From: Legionella steigerwaltii
GTDB lineage: Bacteria > Pseudomonadota > Gammaproteobacteria > Legionellales > Legionellaceae
Assembly: GCF_001468065.1 (NCBI RefSeq)
Contig: NZ_LNYZ01000010.1
Span: 1 to 64,000, forward strand
Length of the DNA stretch: 64,000 nucleotides
Direction of reading: 5' to 3'
The translations under genes and the position numbers were made by a program. The notes below the pieces were generated by a model, which searched no databases, was not told the DNA's origin, and was given only the letters and a program-made list of their open reading frames with translations. Below are positions 45,310-55,145 of this stretch, piece by piece (position 1 is the stretch's first letter; every line of letters begins with the position of its first letter).

Positions 45310-45844
45310 TATTTAATTCTTCTATAGTTAAATTGTTATTGGTATAAATACAGATATCTCCAGCAATAGTTAATGCTTTGCGCACTATTTCCACAGCGGA
45401 TAATTTTGTATTTTCCATCAATGCTCGTGCTGCTGCTTGCGCAAAAGGTCCTCCCGAACCAATCGCAATTAAGCTATGCTCAGGCTCGATCACATCGCCA
45501 TTACCTGTAATAATTAAGGAAGACTTTTTATCTGCTACAGCAAGAACCGCCTCGAGACGGCGCAACATTTTGTCCGTTCTCCAATCTTTAGCAAGCTCAA
45601 CCGCAGCGCGGACTAGATGACCTTGATGCATTTCCAGCTTACCCTCAAAACGTTCAAAAAGAGTAAACGCATCCGCAGTACCGCCAGCAAAACCAGCAAT
45701 AATTTGATCTTTGTAGAGTCGTCGCACCTTGCGTGCATTACCTTTCATCACGGTATTACCTAACGTTACCTGACCATCGCCGCCGATAACGACCTGATTT
45801 CCGCGTCTTACTGAAAGTATGGTTGTCCCACGAAATTGTTCCAA
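45290..45844 (-). CDS. hslV: ATP-dependent protease peptidase subunit HslV
   Basis: 184-residue proteasome-like Ntn hydrolase. The mature N-terminal nucleophile is Thr7 in GTTILSVRR, released by removal of a six-residue propeptide. Standard length and sequence. Starts the hslV-hslU operon; a sigma-32-like promoter with near-consensus elements lies 30-60 bp upstream. Confidence 0.96.
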   Translation of the reverse strand: MEQFRGTTILSVRRGNQVVIGGDGQVTLGNTVMKGNARKVRRLYKDQIIAGFAGGTADAFTLFERFEGKLEMHQGHLVRAAVELAKDWRTDKMLRRLEAVLAVADKKSSLIITGNGDVIEPEHSLIAIGSGGPFAQAAARALMENTKLSAVEIVRKALTIAGDICIYTNNNLTIEELNNGNEKQ

Positions 45845-45876
45845 AATTAAATCCTCAAATCAAACCGGAATAACAT

Positions 45877-45904
45877 ACATGGGGATAATAAACAAAAAAA
45901 CAAG
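45877..45904 (-). promoter_or_regulatory. Sigma-32 heat-shock promoter of hslVU
   Basis: Minus strand reads CTTGTTT, 13-base spacer, CCCCATGT. This matches the sigma-32 consensus CTTGAAA-N11-16-CCCCATNT closely and is correctly placed 33 bp before the hslV ATG. Confidence 0.75.
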
Positions 45905-45932
45905 GGGGCTTAAAATGAATAAATTCTAACTG

Positions 45933-46087
45933 CAGGCTACAATGATTTATATGACCACGAAAATAGACCGTAGCCTGGGTGCAGCGAAGCGGAACCCGGA
46001 GTCAAGAAGCACAATTTTTTATCTGAAACCCGGGTTACGGCTACGCCTTCACCCAGGCTACGATGATTTATATGACCCCGAAAACAG
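45933..46087. repeat. Tandem duplication around family A copy 9
   Basis: The 34-base stretches 45933-45966 and 46054-46087 are near identical (CAGGCTAC-R-ATGATTTATATGACC-M-CGAAAA) and flank one complete family A copy. The first begins with the last eight bases of a lost family A copy. Confidence 0.85.
45970..46061. repeat. Palindromic repeat, family A copy 9 (mismatched arms)
   Basis: Left arm GCAGCGAAGCGGAACCCGG, right arm CCCGGGTTACGGCTACGCC; inner halves do not pair, ends do. Between hslV and deoB. Confidence 0.88.
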
Positions 46088-46114
46088 TTACAATAAATTT
46101 GCAGCTGCCAGGAA

Positions 46115-47332
46115 TCAAATCAAAAAAGACACGCCATGGGGCAAGTTTCCTAACCCTAAGTGTTGGGCAATGCTTTGACCTACATCAGCAAAGGTATCTC
46201 TACGTCCAATAAAACGGCCCTTAAGGCTTGGTCCATAGACTAAAACTGGAATATGTTCCCTTGTATGGTCTGAACCAGGAAAAGTAGGATCACATCCATG
46301 ATCTGCAGCAATAACAATGAGGTCATCAGGCTTTAATAATGCATCAAGCTCTGGTAGACGCGCATCAAACTCCTCAAGAGCGTGTGCATAACCCACTACA
46401 TCACGTCGATGACCAAATGAAGAATCAAAATCTACAAAATTAGTAAAAACCAAACTCCCTTCGGGAGCTGTTTTCATTGCGGTTAAAGTGGCATCAAATA
46501 AAGCCATATTGCCATCGGCCTTAATGGTTTGCGTTATACCCTGGTGCGCATAAATATCAGCAATTTTTCCCAGAGCGATAACTTCACGGCCCGCTTTCTT
46601 TAAATAATCGAGTAATGTTTTTGCTGGGGGTAGCGTAGCATAATCCTTACGATTTGCAGTTCGTTTGAACGCTCCTGGTTGGCCTATAAATGGACGAGCA
46701 ATCACACGGCCAATCTGATATTCATCGACTAAAGCGCGAGCAACTTCACAGATATCATACAAACGCTGTAAACCAAAGCTTTCTTCATGAGCGGCAATTT
46801 GAAATACACTGTCCGCAGAAGTATAAACTATTGGTTTACCACTTCGCATATGTTCTTCGCCTAACTCCATGAGGATTGTAGTTCCTGATGCATGCTTCTC
46901 ACCAAGGACTCCAGGTATACCAGTTCGTTGAATCAAAGTATCAATTAATTTTTTGGGGAAACAAAAAGGTTGTTCTGGAAAATAACCCCACTCAAACGTC
47001 ACTGGAACTCCAGCTAATTCCCAATGTCCGCTCGGGGTATCTTTGCCTAAGCTCTGTTCTACTGCGTAGCCATAATAACCAATCGGCTCGGGAAAAGTGG
47101 ATAACTCAACAAAGCGCAACCCGCTACTGGCTAAGGCAGCATGATGAAGCCCTAATTTGGCCAGATTTGGCAAAGTTAATGGGCCTTGGCGTAACCCTAC
47201 TTTGTCGCACTCTCCACGCTCACATGCTTGATGGATATGAACAAAAGTATTGGCACCTGCATCACCATAGCGAGATGCATCCAAACTGGCGCCTATGCCA
47301 AAAGAATCCATGAGTAGGATACAAACTCTCAT
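46115..47332 (-). CDS. deoB: Phosphopentomutase
   Basis: 405 residues of the alkaline-phosphatase superfamily. Interconverts (deoxy)ribose 1-phosphate and 5-phosphate in nucleoside salvage. Motifs: MDSFGIGAS at the start with metal Asp, DTPSGHWE activation region and C-terminal [14 protein letters not shown] metal site. It follows two MFS transporters with a 1-bp gap, so the likely operon is MFS-MFS-deoB, pointing to nucleoside or pentose uptake and breakdown. Confidence 0.95.
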   Translation of the reverse strand: MRVCILLMDSFGIGASLDASRYGDAGANTFVHIHQACERGECDKVGLRQGPLTLPNLAKLGLHHAALASSGLRFVELSTFPEPIGYYGYAVEQSLGKDTPSGHWELAGVPVTFEWGYFPEQPFCFPKKLIDTLIQRTGIPGVLGEKHASGTTILMELGEEHMRSGKPIVYTSADSVFQIAAHEESFGLQRLYDICEVARALVDEYQIGRVIARPFIGQPGAFKRTANRKDYATLPPAKTLLDYLKKAGREVIALGKIADIYAHQGITQTIKADGNMALFDATLTAMKTAPEGSLVFTNFVDFDSSFGHRRDVVGYAHALEEFDARLPELDALLKPDDLIVIAADHGCDPTFPGSDHTREHIPVLVYGPSLKGRFIGRRDTFADVGQSIAQHLGLGNLPHGVSFLI

Positions 47333-47333
47333 C

Positions 47334-48614
47334 TTAATCCTTAATATGTTGGCAGTGTGTTTCTTTTAAACCTAAAAGCATGAGAAAAGCAATTAATAAG
47401 CCTACAGGTAAAATAATTGCAGCATATTGATATGCATTAAGTAGATAAACGGGGGTTCCATTAACCATATGCATACCGCCATGATTCGTCAATAAATAAC
47501 TAAACAAATTTTGATACACAATGTAACCACCCTGAGTCAATATCGAAATAACGCTGACAGCAGTTGCGGTCATTGCAGGTGAACTACTCTCAGCGACCAG
47601 AGCATAACTAATCACTTGCGCTGAAGTAAACAAACCAAGTAAGAAAAATAAAAATGCCATCGTGCTATAAGAAACAGGCAGGTAAAGCACTGCGAGCACA
47701 GTCAATAAGGAAGCAATCACACCCATTTTCATAGGCATAATCCGTAAACCTATCTTATCAGATATCCAACCCACCAGCGGCGAACCAATGATCGCGCCTA
47801 AAAATAACATGCCATTTACCATAGATGCTTGCGCAGAGTTAATGTCTAATCGTTGTACCAGATATAAAGTACCCATCATTGCACCAAATACAGCAATGGC
47901 CATGTTCATTAAACTGGCATAAAAAGCTGCCCGTATGTATTGAGTATTCAAATAGGCTTTTTTAGCAGCTGAGAGGACATTAATTGGTTTAGCAACTTGT
48001 TTGATTGTGTTCTTCGGTCTTTCCTTTATCCAAAAAAACATCACAACCAACATAGCAAAACCAAGAATTCCAACATTTTGTACTGCCTGGCGCCATCCAA
48101 CCAAAATAACTAATTTGGTCAAAGGATATTGGGCCAACATACCGCCTGCCATTGCCATAGTCACTATAGCACCGGTTACCAAAGCCATCCGCTTTGGAGG
48201 AAACCAATGAGATGCCAAACGCACTGGCCCCAAGAAACAGAATGCACTTCCAATACCGGTGATAAATCGACAAAATAGAGCCATATAAAAAGAATGAGAG
48301 TGAGCCAAAAGAAAAGTACTGGCTACGCACAAAAACATAGCAAATAATAATGTATTTTTAATCGAAAACCGGTCAAGAACCATTCCAGCAACAAAAAGAA
48401 ACAACACATTTGAAAGATAATAAATGCTTGATAACCAAGCCATCTTATCCGCTTGGATCTGATAGTCCTGCATGATATGTGCCGCGATGGACGCAAACAT
48501 ATTCCCCTGTATAAACTCATAAAAGAAGAATAAGGTTGCAGCAAAACACACAATCCAGGGTAATAATGATGATTTAATATCATTATATCCTTGAAACTCA
48601 TCCACCACTTGCAT
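47334..48614 (-). CDS. Pht-like MFS transporter, deoB-linked
   Basis: 426 residues with 12 predicted helices. Loop 2-3 [14 protein letters not shown] and the [21 protein letters not shown]-terminal segment match its upstream paralogue. Immediately precedes deoB on the same transcript, so a nucleoside-type substrate is likely. Pht transporters PhtC/PhtD of L. pneumophila are known to act on pyrimidine nucleosides; these may be counterparts, which is inference from context. Confidence 0.87.
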   Translation of the reverse strand: MQVVDEFQGYNDIKSSLLPWIVCFAATLFFFYEFIQGNMFASIAAHIMQDYQIQADKMAWLSSIYYLSNVLFLFVAGMVLDRFSIKNTLLFAMFLCVASTFLLAHSHSFYMALFCRFITGIGSAFCFLGPVRLASHWFPPKRMALVTGAIVTMAMAGGMLAQYPLTKLVILVGWRQAVQNVGILGFAMLVVMFFWIKERPKNTIKQVAKPINVLSAAKKAYLNTQYIRAAFYASLMNMAIAVFGAMMGTLYLVQRLDINSAQASMVNGMLFLGAIIGSPLVGWISDKIGLRIMPMKMGVIASLLTVLAVLYLPVSYSTMAFLFFLLGLFTSAQVISYALVAESSSPAMTATAVSVISILTQGGYIVYQNLFSYLLTNHGGMHMVNGTPVYLLNAYQYAAIILPVGLLIAFLMLLGLKETHCQHIKD

Positions 48615-48628
48615 TTTTACTCCTCAGC

Positions 48629-49897
48629 TTATCGCTTGCAATATGTTTCACGGGTTATTAACACGGCGATTAAAGCCACAATCGTAGTTATTGGAAATAT
48701 CCACATAGCGTATTGAAAATCAGCCACAGAATAAGTTGTCACCGCTGCACCAGCATGATGCGCGATTAACCAACCAAAAAGTACTTGTCCTACACCGCCG
48801 CCACCCATAATAATCACTGAAGCAATCCCTGTTGCAGCGCCTGTATTTTCAGTGGAATTACTTTCAGCTACTAAAGGATAAGAAATTACTTGTGTGCTTG
48901 TAAAAAATCCTAACGCAAAAAAGATAATACTAAGCGTCGTTTGCGATAAAGTAACATCCAGGAATAAAGGAATGACTGTGATAAGCGTCGCAATAGCTCC
49001 CACTATCATTAAAGGTTTACGACGGCCCTGGGAATCAGACAACCATCCTGCCAACGGGCAACCAATGACACTCCCCATAAAAATCAGACTCACAACATTA
49101 CTGGCTGCCATTTCAGGTAATTGATGCACCACTTGCAAATAGCTAGCACCCCATAAAGCACATAAAACCATAATGGGTAAATTAAGAAAAGAAGTATAAA
49201 ATCCTGCTAGCCAATTTTGAGAATTGGATAATGCCTTAACAAATCCAGAAATGACTTGTCCCTGATGCGTATTAATCTTCATCGGTGAGTCTTCAGGTTT
49301 ATCGCTTACCATCCAGTAAATCCAAAGTAGCAATACAGCACCAACTGCACCATCAATTAATAAAGCCTTACGCCATCCAAATAATTCATAAAGATAAGCA
49401 AAAGGAGTATGAGCCATCATTCCACCAACAAAAGCCATAGTAACCAAAGAGCCTATGACAAGCGCTTGTCTCCTTGGTGGAAACCAATGCGATACCAATA
49501 CAACACAGGATAAAAAGCAAAATGCATTACCTATTCCAGAGAGAAAATGACAAAACGAAGCCAAAATGAATGAATGAGTTAATGCGAATCCGACAGTACC
49601 CAGGACACAAATAAACATAGCGCTTAAAATAACGGTACGCGTAGAAAAACGATCCAGGATGATCCCTGCAGGGAGAAGAAATAGGATATCCGCCCATAAA
49701 TAAGCGCTGGACATCCAGCTTAATTGAGTTGCATCAATATTAAAGTCATCTCGTAAGGGCTGATTGATTACATCAAAAATATTGAGCTGAAAAAATTCAT
49801 ACAAGAAAAATAGGCCAGCTGACAGGCACACAATCCAGGCCATTAAGTCGCCACGGGGCACAAAAGTGCTCGAATTCACTGTAATGGATTGCGACAC
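48629..49897 (-). CDS. Pht-like MFS transporter, deoB-linked
   Basis: 422 residues, 12 helices. YEFFQLNIFDVINQPLRDDF and ILDRFSTRTVILSAMF correspond position by position to the following gene, showing tandem duplication. First gene of the MFS-MFS-deoB unit, with 14 bp to the next gene. Probable import of nucleosides or a related host metabolite. Confidence 0.87.
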   Translation of the reverse strand: MSQSITVNSSTFVPRGDLMAWIVCLSAGLFFLYEFFQLNIFDVINQPLRDDFNIDATQLSWMSSAYLWADILFLLPAGIILDRFSTRTVILSAMFICVLGTVGFALTHSFILASFCHFLSGIGNAFCFLSCVVLVSHWFPPRRQALVIGSLVTMAFVGGMMAHTPFAYLYELFGWRKALLIDGAVGAVLLLWIYWMVSDKPEDSPMKINTHQGQVISGFVKALSNSQNWLAGFYTSFLNLPIMVLCALWGASYLQVVHQLPEMAASNVVSLIFMGSVIGCPLAGWLSDSQGRRKPLMIVGAIATLITVIPLFLDVTLSQTTLSIIFFALGFFTSTQVISYPLVAESNSTENTGAATGIASVIIMGGGGVGQVLFGWLIAHHAGAAVTTYSVADFQYAMWIFPITTIVALIAVLITRETYCKR

Positions 49898-50030
49898 AGT
49901 TACTCCTTATGACCTAAAAATTGCGCCCGATTATATCAAAACTATAAATGAATTGGTATCTTTCTTGAACAAACTTTGAGCTTGCGAGCTCAACAAAGCA
50001 AAACCCTTTGGTCACTACATTTGGAATTTC

Positions 50031-50130
50031 CCTTCTCCCCGAGGGGAGAAGGTGCTCGTAGGGCGGATGAGGTATTGATTGTGGCTAATGAACCCCCACC
50101 CCTACCCCTCTCCGACACGTGGGAGAGAGG
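50031..50130. repeat. Repeat family B, copy 3
   Basis: CCTTCTCCCC-GAGGGGAGAAGGTG hairpin, GGGCGGATGAGG, then CCCCACCCCTACCCCTC and CGACACGTGGGAGAG. It lies between the divergent MFS start and the end of the glycosyltransferase gene. Confidence 0.8.
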
Positions 50131-50146
50131 ATTTCGTTTTAAGTAC

Positions 50147-51715
50147 TTATCCATGCTCCGCGTTCGCACAAGCTTCTTTTGTCGAAACCGGAATACGCAT
50201 CAATAATAAGGCCTTATCTCCTGCATAAACACGTTGAACTAAAATCATCTTGGAAAATAAATCAGGAGAAATCTCTTGGGTCTCGAGTGGCTCGATTGCC
50301 AAATAATTTTCTCGATCATTACTCAATAAGCTGCAAAGTCTTTTATTACTCAAAGCAAATTTCGCTCTGCCACCAGAGTAAAATTGTGCTGAGAAGTCTG
50401 CTTTGTAATCCCAATAAATAAGATAGCTTCCTGCAACTGGATTTTGTTTTAACCAGGCAGCAACTACAAATTTTTGTGTTTTGGAAACGGCTTGCGGTAT
50501 TGCATTAAATGCAAGGGTTGCCACCAAGAAAATTACCCCGATAACAACAGAAAGTCTAATAAAAAGCTGCTGGGCTTTTGCTACAACACCAACTCGATCC
50601 CAATACTCTACAAAGAACAATGAAAAAGCAGGAATACTAGGAAAAACGTAGGTGTAAATGATATTACTAGAAAACGTAAAAAAGAATAAAGGAACTACAG
50701 TACAAAGAAAGAAATAACTTAGCCATCCATCTTTATCTATAAATACCTTACGCACATTATGTCGGTACTTAATAAACCAAGCGGCACCTAAAAGACACCA
50801 GGGGAAAATACCACTTGCCGCATAAATCCAAATCATACCCCAAGGTTGCTTATGTGCATAACCATATTTATCACCGCTCCATCCTGGTTTTAAAAATCGG
50901 TTGAAATTCTCACCCACAATAAAATAATTTAAAAACCCAGGTGTACGTATCTCCGCCCAAATATACCAGGGAAGTGCAATAGCAAACATCAATAAGATAC
51001 CCTTTATCCAAGGTAATCTTTGCCACAAATTACGCCATTCATTGCGTAATAAAACCCAAAAAAAGATAGGCAATCCTGACAAGACTACAGCAACTGGACC
51101 TTTCGCCAGCAATCCTAACCCCAAGCCTATAAAAAAAACATAAGACCAAAGCGCACTGCTATCAACCACTGCGCGCCAAAATGCGACCAGGATTAAAGTA
51201 ATGCAAAAGACTAAAGAAGGATCGGTCATCACAGTTCCTGCATCAAGGAAAAAATCTAATGTTCCAGCAAGAACTAAAGTGGTGATCATTGCGATAAAAG
51301 ATCCACTATGTCTTTTAGCTATATCCCAAACAAGCCATAGCGTTGCCAAAGATAAGAGTAACCCAGGTAAGCGAACAGCAAATTCATTCACCCCAAAAAG
51401 TTGCATTGAAAAAGCAGAAAGCCAGGTAGACAAAGGCGGTTTCGCCCAAAAAGGTACCCCATAATCATGTAATGGAGTGACCCAATTTCCTGTTTCCAAC
51501 ATCTTGCGAGCAATCTCCGCGTAACGCGACTCGGAAACATCATTCAAGGGAATAAAACACATCGAAATTATTCGACAGACAAGCAGAAAGATTAATGCAA
51601 ATACTGCATTATTATAAAATTGTTGTTGCAACTGTTTATCATTTTCGATATTCAAAACAGACCTCGTTAAAAAACTTTCTATCCCAGACAAGCAATATGT
51701 ATTAAATAGATACAA
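50147..51715 (-). CDS. ArnT-like family 39 glycosyltransferase
   Basis: 522-residue polytopic membrane protein of the PMT/ArnT (GT39/83) family. The first luminal loop carries NDVSESRYAEIARKML, the acidic catalytic/metal region, followed by WVTPLHDYGVPFWAKPPLSTWLSA, typical of ArnT-like transferases using polyprenyl-phosphate sugars. About 10-12 helices, then a soluble tail. Could modify lipid A or another envelope glycan; no arn genes are adjacent. The first 35 residues before helix 1 may be overextended. Confidence 0.85.
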   Translation of the reverse strand: MYLFNTYCLSGIESFLTRSVLNIENDKQLQQQFYNNAVFALIFLLVCRIISMCFIPLNDVSESRYAEIARKMLETGNWVTPLHDYGVPFWAKPPLSTWLSAFSMQLFGVNEFAVRLPGLLLSLATLWLVWDIAKRHSGSFIAMITTLVLAGTLDFFLDAGTVMTDPSLVFCITLILVAFWRAVVDSSALWSYVFFIGLGLGLLAKGPVAVVLSGLPIFFWVLLRNEWRNLWQRLPWIKGILLMFAIALPWYIWAEIRTPGFLNYFIVGENFNRFLKPGWSGDKYGYAHKQPWGMIWIYAASGIFPWCLLGAAWFIKYRHNVRKVFIDKDGWLSYFFLCTVVPLFFFTFSSNIIYTYVFPSIPAFSLFFVEYWDRVGVVAKAQQLFIRLSVVIGVIFLVATLAFNAIPQAVSKTQKFVVAAWLKQNPVAGSYLIYWDYKADFSAQFYSGGRAKFALSNKRLCSLLSNDRENYLAIEPLETQEISPDLFSKMILVQRVYAGDKALLLMRIPVSTKEACANAEHG

Positions 51716-52001
51716 ACCTAGGTTTGTACAGTTTTATCAAGGCTACATTAATTAAGCACTCAATAAAAATGACAGAAATATTACCCGTTATTTAAATTAA
51801 TACAATTTTTTTATGTTTTTTGATAAAAAATAGCTCAACGTTGAGGACAAATAAAGCAATTAACTTAATGAATTTTCATGGATTTTCATATAAAGAATAA
51901 ATTGTATAATGAAAATACATGACGAGCGGTTTAGTTTAGTTTACACTGAGACCTTGTAAGAAGAACTTACATAATTATCCACTGGACATTTGGAGACTAA
52001 C

Positions 52002-53306
52002 ATGACGTTTGTATTAAAGGACCTAAGTGCAATAAGAAAGTATTTTGACGATACCGTTGAGATCTTATTAACACGTGAAAGTAAGGGAAAAATCGAAGAC
52101 CTTACTAATGCCAATAGAAAATTTGAACTTCAATTTCTCACCTCAATACTTGTTAGACTAGAAGAACAAGCAAAAGAAAAATCTCCTAATCTAGTCTATC
52201 TATCAACCGTTTTTTACGGTGCAATGTACACGATAATACAAGATATCGAAAATCATAGAAAATCATGGGAAGCACCCGGATTCGTAAGCGACCGCTTAAA
52301 AGAATTAATTGGAATTGGTCCTGATGCCAAAGAAGAAGACAGGCCTGACTTATATCAAGTATCTAAATTCCATACTGCGTTAAATGGATTTATGAATCAG
52401 GTTTTTATAGAACATGATTCTCGTAATGGCTTTGCAAAAAACCATATGCTGACTGCTGTTCCTACAGATAACTTAAACGAGTTAATTCAAACCTCTTATA
52501 AACTGGAACAGGATGCTCAAAAAGCAATTGTTGCTTCCTTTGCCACTGATGGACAAGGTGCTCCTGTGCTCGCTGAGTACAAGCCAGCCAAAAAATCCCC
52601 TGCCTCTGCAACTGGTCGATTTGGTGGTTGGGCTAAACTTAATGCGGATATTGATAAATTAATCAAGGATGAGCTTGCTGATAAAAATACTCACAAGATT
52701 GAAAAGTTAAAGTCAAAAGAGCGCATTGCCCAACTCCATGTTCTGAATACTATAAGAGAAACACTCAAAGTATCAGAAATCACTGAAGCCGAAAAAGTTG
52801 CTATTCTCGCAGGAACAATGCACCTCATCCGTAAACAAATCCAGGATGAATGTGACGCTTCATATCTTAAGAAAAAGGAAAATTCTGTTATTTTCAAAGG
52901 ATTAAGTAAGATCCTTGCAGTAGATGAAGTCAAACCACAAGACGTTGAAGCTTTGATTACATCCGCTACCCAATTTATACAATTTATGACAGTTACCCCA
53001 AAAATAAATGGTAAAAAAGCAATTCGTAGCGAGCATTTGCTTAAAGCAATTGCTGACTTTGATTTAAAAGCTACTTTTAATTTACTCATTGACATGATCC
53101 ACGCTTGTCGTGTTGATGCATTAAAAGTGGTCGTTGAAGACTTTAAAAAAGAAACTAAAGGACCTGAAAAAGCTCCTAAAGGTTACATAGGCAGTCTCTC
53201 CTCTGCTCTAAACTTCTCTATCTGGAATAAAGCCAAAGAGGATGAGGAAGAAGAAGATGAAGAGCTGGAACATAAGCAGGAACATAAAAAGGGTGTTACT
53301 AGTTAA
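52002..53306 (+). CDS. Orphan helical protein, candidate Dot/Icm effector
   Basis: 434 residues not assigned to a family. The ATG at 52002 follows GGAG by six bases; the TTG at 51990 is less likely. No signal peptide or transmembrane segment, mostly alpha-helical and Lys/Glu rich. The last 25 residues contain EDEEEEDEELEHKQE, an extreme E-block ending in a short polar tail (KKGVTS), as in many Legionella type IVB substrates. Monocistronic with its own 260-bp upstream region and a strong terminator. Effector role is inferred only. Confidence 0.65.
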   Translation: MTFVLKDLSAIRKYFDDTVEILLTRESKGKIEDLTNANRKFELQFLTSILVRLEEQAKEKSPNLVYLSTVFYGAMYTIIQDIENHRKSWEAPGFVSDRLKELIGIGPDAKEEDRPDLYQVSKFHTALNGFMNQVFIEHDSRNGFAKNHMLTAVPTDNLNELIQTSYKLEQDAQKAIVASFATDGQGAPVLAEYKPAKKSPASATGRFGGWAKLNADIDKLIKDELADKNTHKIEKLKSKERIAQLHVLNTIRETLKVSEITEAEKVAILAGTMHLIRKQIQDECDASYLKKKENSVIFKGLSKILAVDEVKPQDVEALITSATQFIQFMTVTPKINGKKAIRSEHLLKAIADFDLKATFNLLIDMIHACRVDALKVVVEDFKKETKGPEKAPKGYIGSLSSALNFSIWNKAKEDEEEEDEELEHKQEHKKGVTS

Positions 53307-53352
53307 ACCAACTCACTTTACCCTTTAAAGTATGTTTTTAACTTGATACTCA

Positions 53353-53397
53353 AGATAAGGTGACTGAATTATTCTTAATTCATCACCTTATCTTTTA
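53353..53397 (+). terminator. Rho-independent terminator
   Basis: AGATAAGGTGA pairs exactly with TCACCTTATCT across an 19-base loop and is followed by TTTT. Ends the transcript of the effector candidate. Confidence 0.75.
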
Positions 53398-53491
53398 AAT
53401 ATTTTAGTTACCGCTGTACTTCAGATAAGCCATTTAGGTTAATTTTTTGTTACAATGCCTTTTTTCTCGAATTTGTTTGTGCCTTACTCTA

Positions 53492-54487
53492 ATGAAAATT
53501 AAATTTATTATTAAAAAAATTTCACTCATCTTAATGTTTTTAGTGATGAGTCAAAATATCAGTTTTGCATTTGAACCTAGTTTTTCCGAGGATACTGTTA
53601 ACAAAAACGACAACATTATCAATTCAAGAAATCAATCTCTGAAAGATCACAACCCCCAAAAAGAGCTTTCGAAAAAATTACCTGTTGTCTCCAAAAAAAC
53701 GGTCTCCATTACCATTGATGATCTACCTTTTGTTGGTGAATATCGAAATTTTCATTTGAACATGATGATCAATACTATGACTAAGGAACAAGTTCCCGCT
53801 ACCGGATTTATTATAGCCAGAGAGGTTCGCAAAGATAACTGGGAAATACTCCGCAAATTTCGCGATGCAGGCTTTGGATTAGGTAACCATACCCTCTCTC
53901 ATGCTAATTTAAATAAAATGAACACCCAAGAATACATTCAGGAAATTAAAAGAGCGGACCATATTTTGCATCCTGTTATGACTGAGCCTAAATATTTTCG
54001 CTACCCCTATTTAGCGATGAGCACAGGACAAAAGAAAGAAGACATACTGTGTTATCTTGCGAAAAAAAATTACCATGTTGCTCCCATTACCATAGATTCC
54101 AAGGACTTCGTCTTTAATCAACGCTTGTTATCCGTACCCGAGCTAAATAGACGCGCTTACCTTGAAGAATTAAAACCCTTTTATCTTGATTTTATTTGGC
54201 AACAAACGCTTCGAGCCGAAGAGCACAGTCAATTTCATCACAATACCGAGCAAGCACAAATATTACTGATTCATGCGAATTTGCTTAATGCTTATGTTTT
54301 GCCTGATATTATCCATTTGTACAAACAAAAGGGCTATGAGTTTGTCAGCTTAGAAGATGCATTAAAAACCTTTAAATATCCAATGCAATGCAGTAGACAT
54401 TCTATTTTTGCTCAAAACAAAAAAAGACATCCACAACAAAAGACTGAAAGGGATGCAGATATTGAGACATTTATTGAATGGGATTAG
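53492..54487 (+). CDS. Exported polysaccharide deacetylase
   Basis: 331 residues from the ATG at 53492, chosen because it gives a proper signal peptide (about 1-28, ending SFAF); the longer frame from 53447 only adds a leader. NodB-domain motifs: SITIDDLP (catalytic/metal Asp pair), NHTLSHANL (metal His pair) and RYPYLAM. Removes N- or O-acetyl groups from a glycan, perhaps peptidoglycan or surface polysaccharide. Precedes the minor-pilin operon by 120 bp and is probably separate. Confidence 0.88.
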   Translation: MKIKFIIKKISLILMFLVMSQNISFAFEPSFSEDTVNKNDNIINSRNQSLKDHNPQKELSKKLPVVSKKTVSITIDDLPFVGEYRNFHLNMMINTMTKEQVPATGFIIAREVRKDNWEILRKFRDAGFGLGNHTLSHANLNKMNTQEYIQEIKRADHILHPVMTEPKYFRYPYLAMSTGQKKEDILCYLAKKNYHVAPITIDSKDFVFNQRLLSVPELNRRAYLEELKPFYLDFIWQQTLRAEEHSQFHHNTEQAQILLIHANLLNAYVLPDIIHLYKQKGYEFVSLEDALKTFKYPMQCSRHSIFAQNKKRHPQQKTERDADIETFIEWD

Positions 54488-54608
54488 GAGAAAAAACTAC
54501 AAATTTCACTTTTCACTAGTTAAAACACGGTAATTCTTGGTAAAAAATTTAGCTTTCACCTAAACTAATAGATAATGGACTTGCTCTAGTTACAAGGGAC
54601 TGATAGTC

Positions 54609-55133
54609 ATGTTAGTTAAAAAAGCAGCTTTTACTTTAATTGAACTTTTAGTGACTTTACTGGTACTCTGCGTAGCTTTAGTTATAGCGCTTCCAGCCTT
54701 AAGCAATATGCTCATGAACAGTCGCCTAACAGCATACACAGATATGCTTGTCAATGCACTGAATTATGCACGCAACAATGCACTTAATGAATCAATGAAT
54801 GTCATGGTCTGCCCATTCGGAGCAGCACAATCTACCACTTGTGGGGTAAATTGGGCAGCAGGATGGATAGTGGTAACCCAGCCTACGGCAGGTACAAGCA
54901 CCTTATTGCAAAGTCAACAATTTTCCCCCTCAGATCCTACCCTTTCAGGAAATGTTGTAAGTGTGAGTTTTGATCCTCATGGATTAACCTCCGCACCAAG
55001 TAATTTCAAATTCTGCGATAGTCGAGGTGGAACATTTGCTCGCTCCGTGGAAGTGTTAGCAACTGGATTTGTCCAATCTGGTTCAACACCCGGACAAGCG
55101 GTTTGGGACAACAGCGCACTTGCATGTCCTTAA
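54609..55133 (+). CDS. fimT: Type IV minor pilin, GspH/FimT family
   Basis: 174-residue pseudopilin. The class III leader is very short: cleavage before Phe8 with Glu12 as the +5 residue of the mature protein. The residue at -1 is Ala7 rather than Gly, tolerated by PilD but unusual. Hydrophobic helix follows, then a beta-rich globular part with four Cys. First gene of the fimT-pilV-pilW-pilX-pilY1-pilE operon, whose products prime pilus assembly and support DNA uptake. Confidence 0.9.
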   Translation: MLVKKAAFTLIELLVTLLVLCVALVIALPALSNMLMNSRLTAYTDMLVNALNYARNNALNESMNVMVCPFGAAQSTTCGVNWAAGWIVVTQPTAGTSTLLQSQQFSPSDPTLSGNVVSVSFDPHGLTSAPSNFKFCDSRGGTFARSVEVLATGFVQSGSTPGQAVWDNSALACP

Positions 55134-55145
55134 TGGAGATTATTT

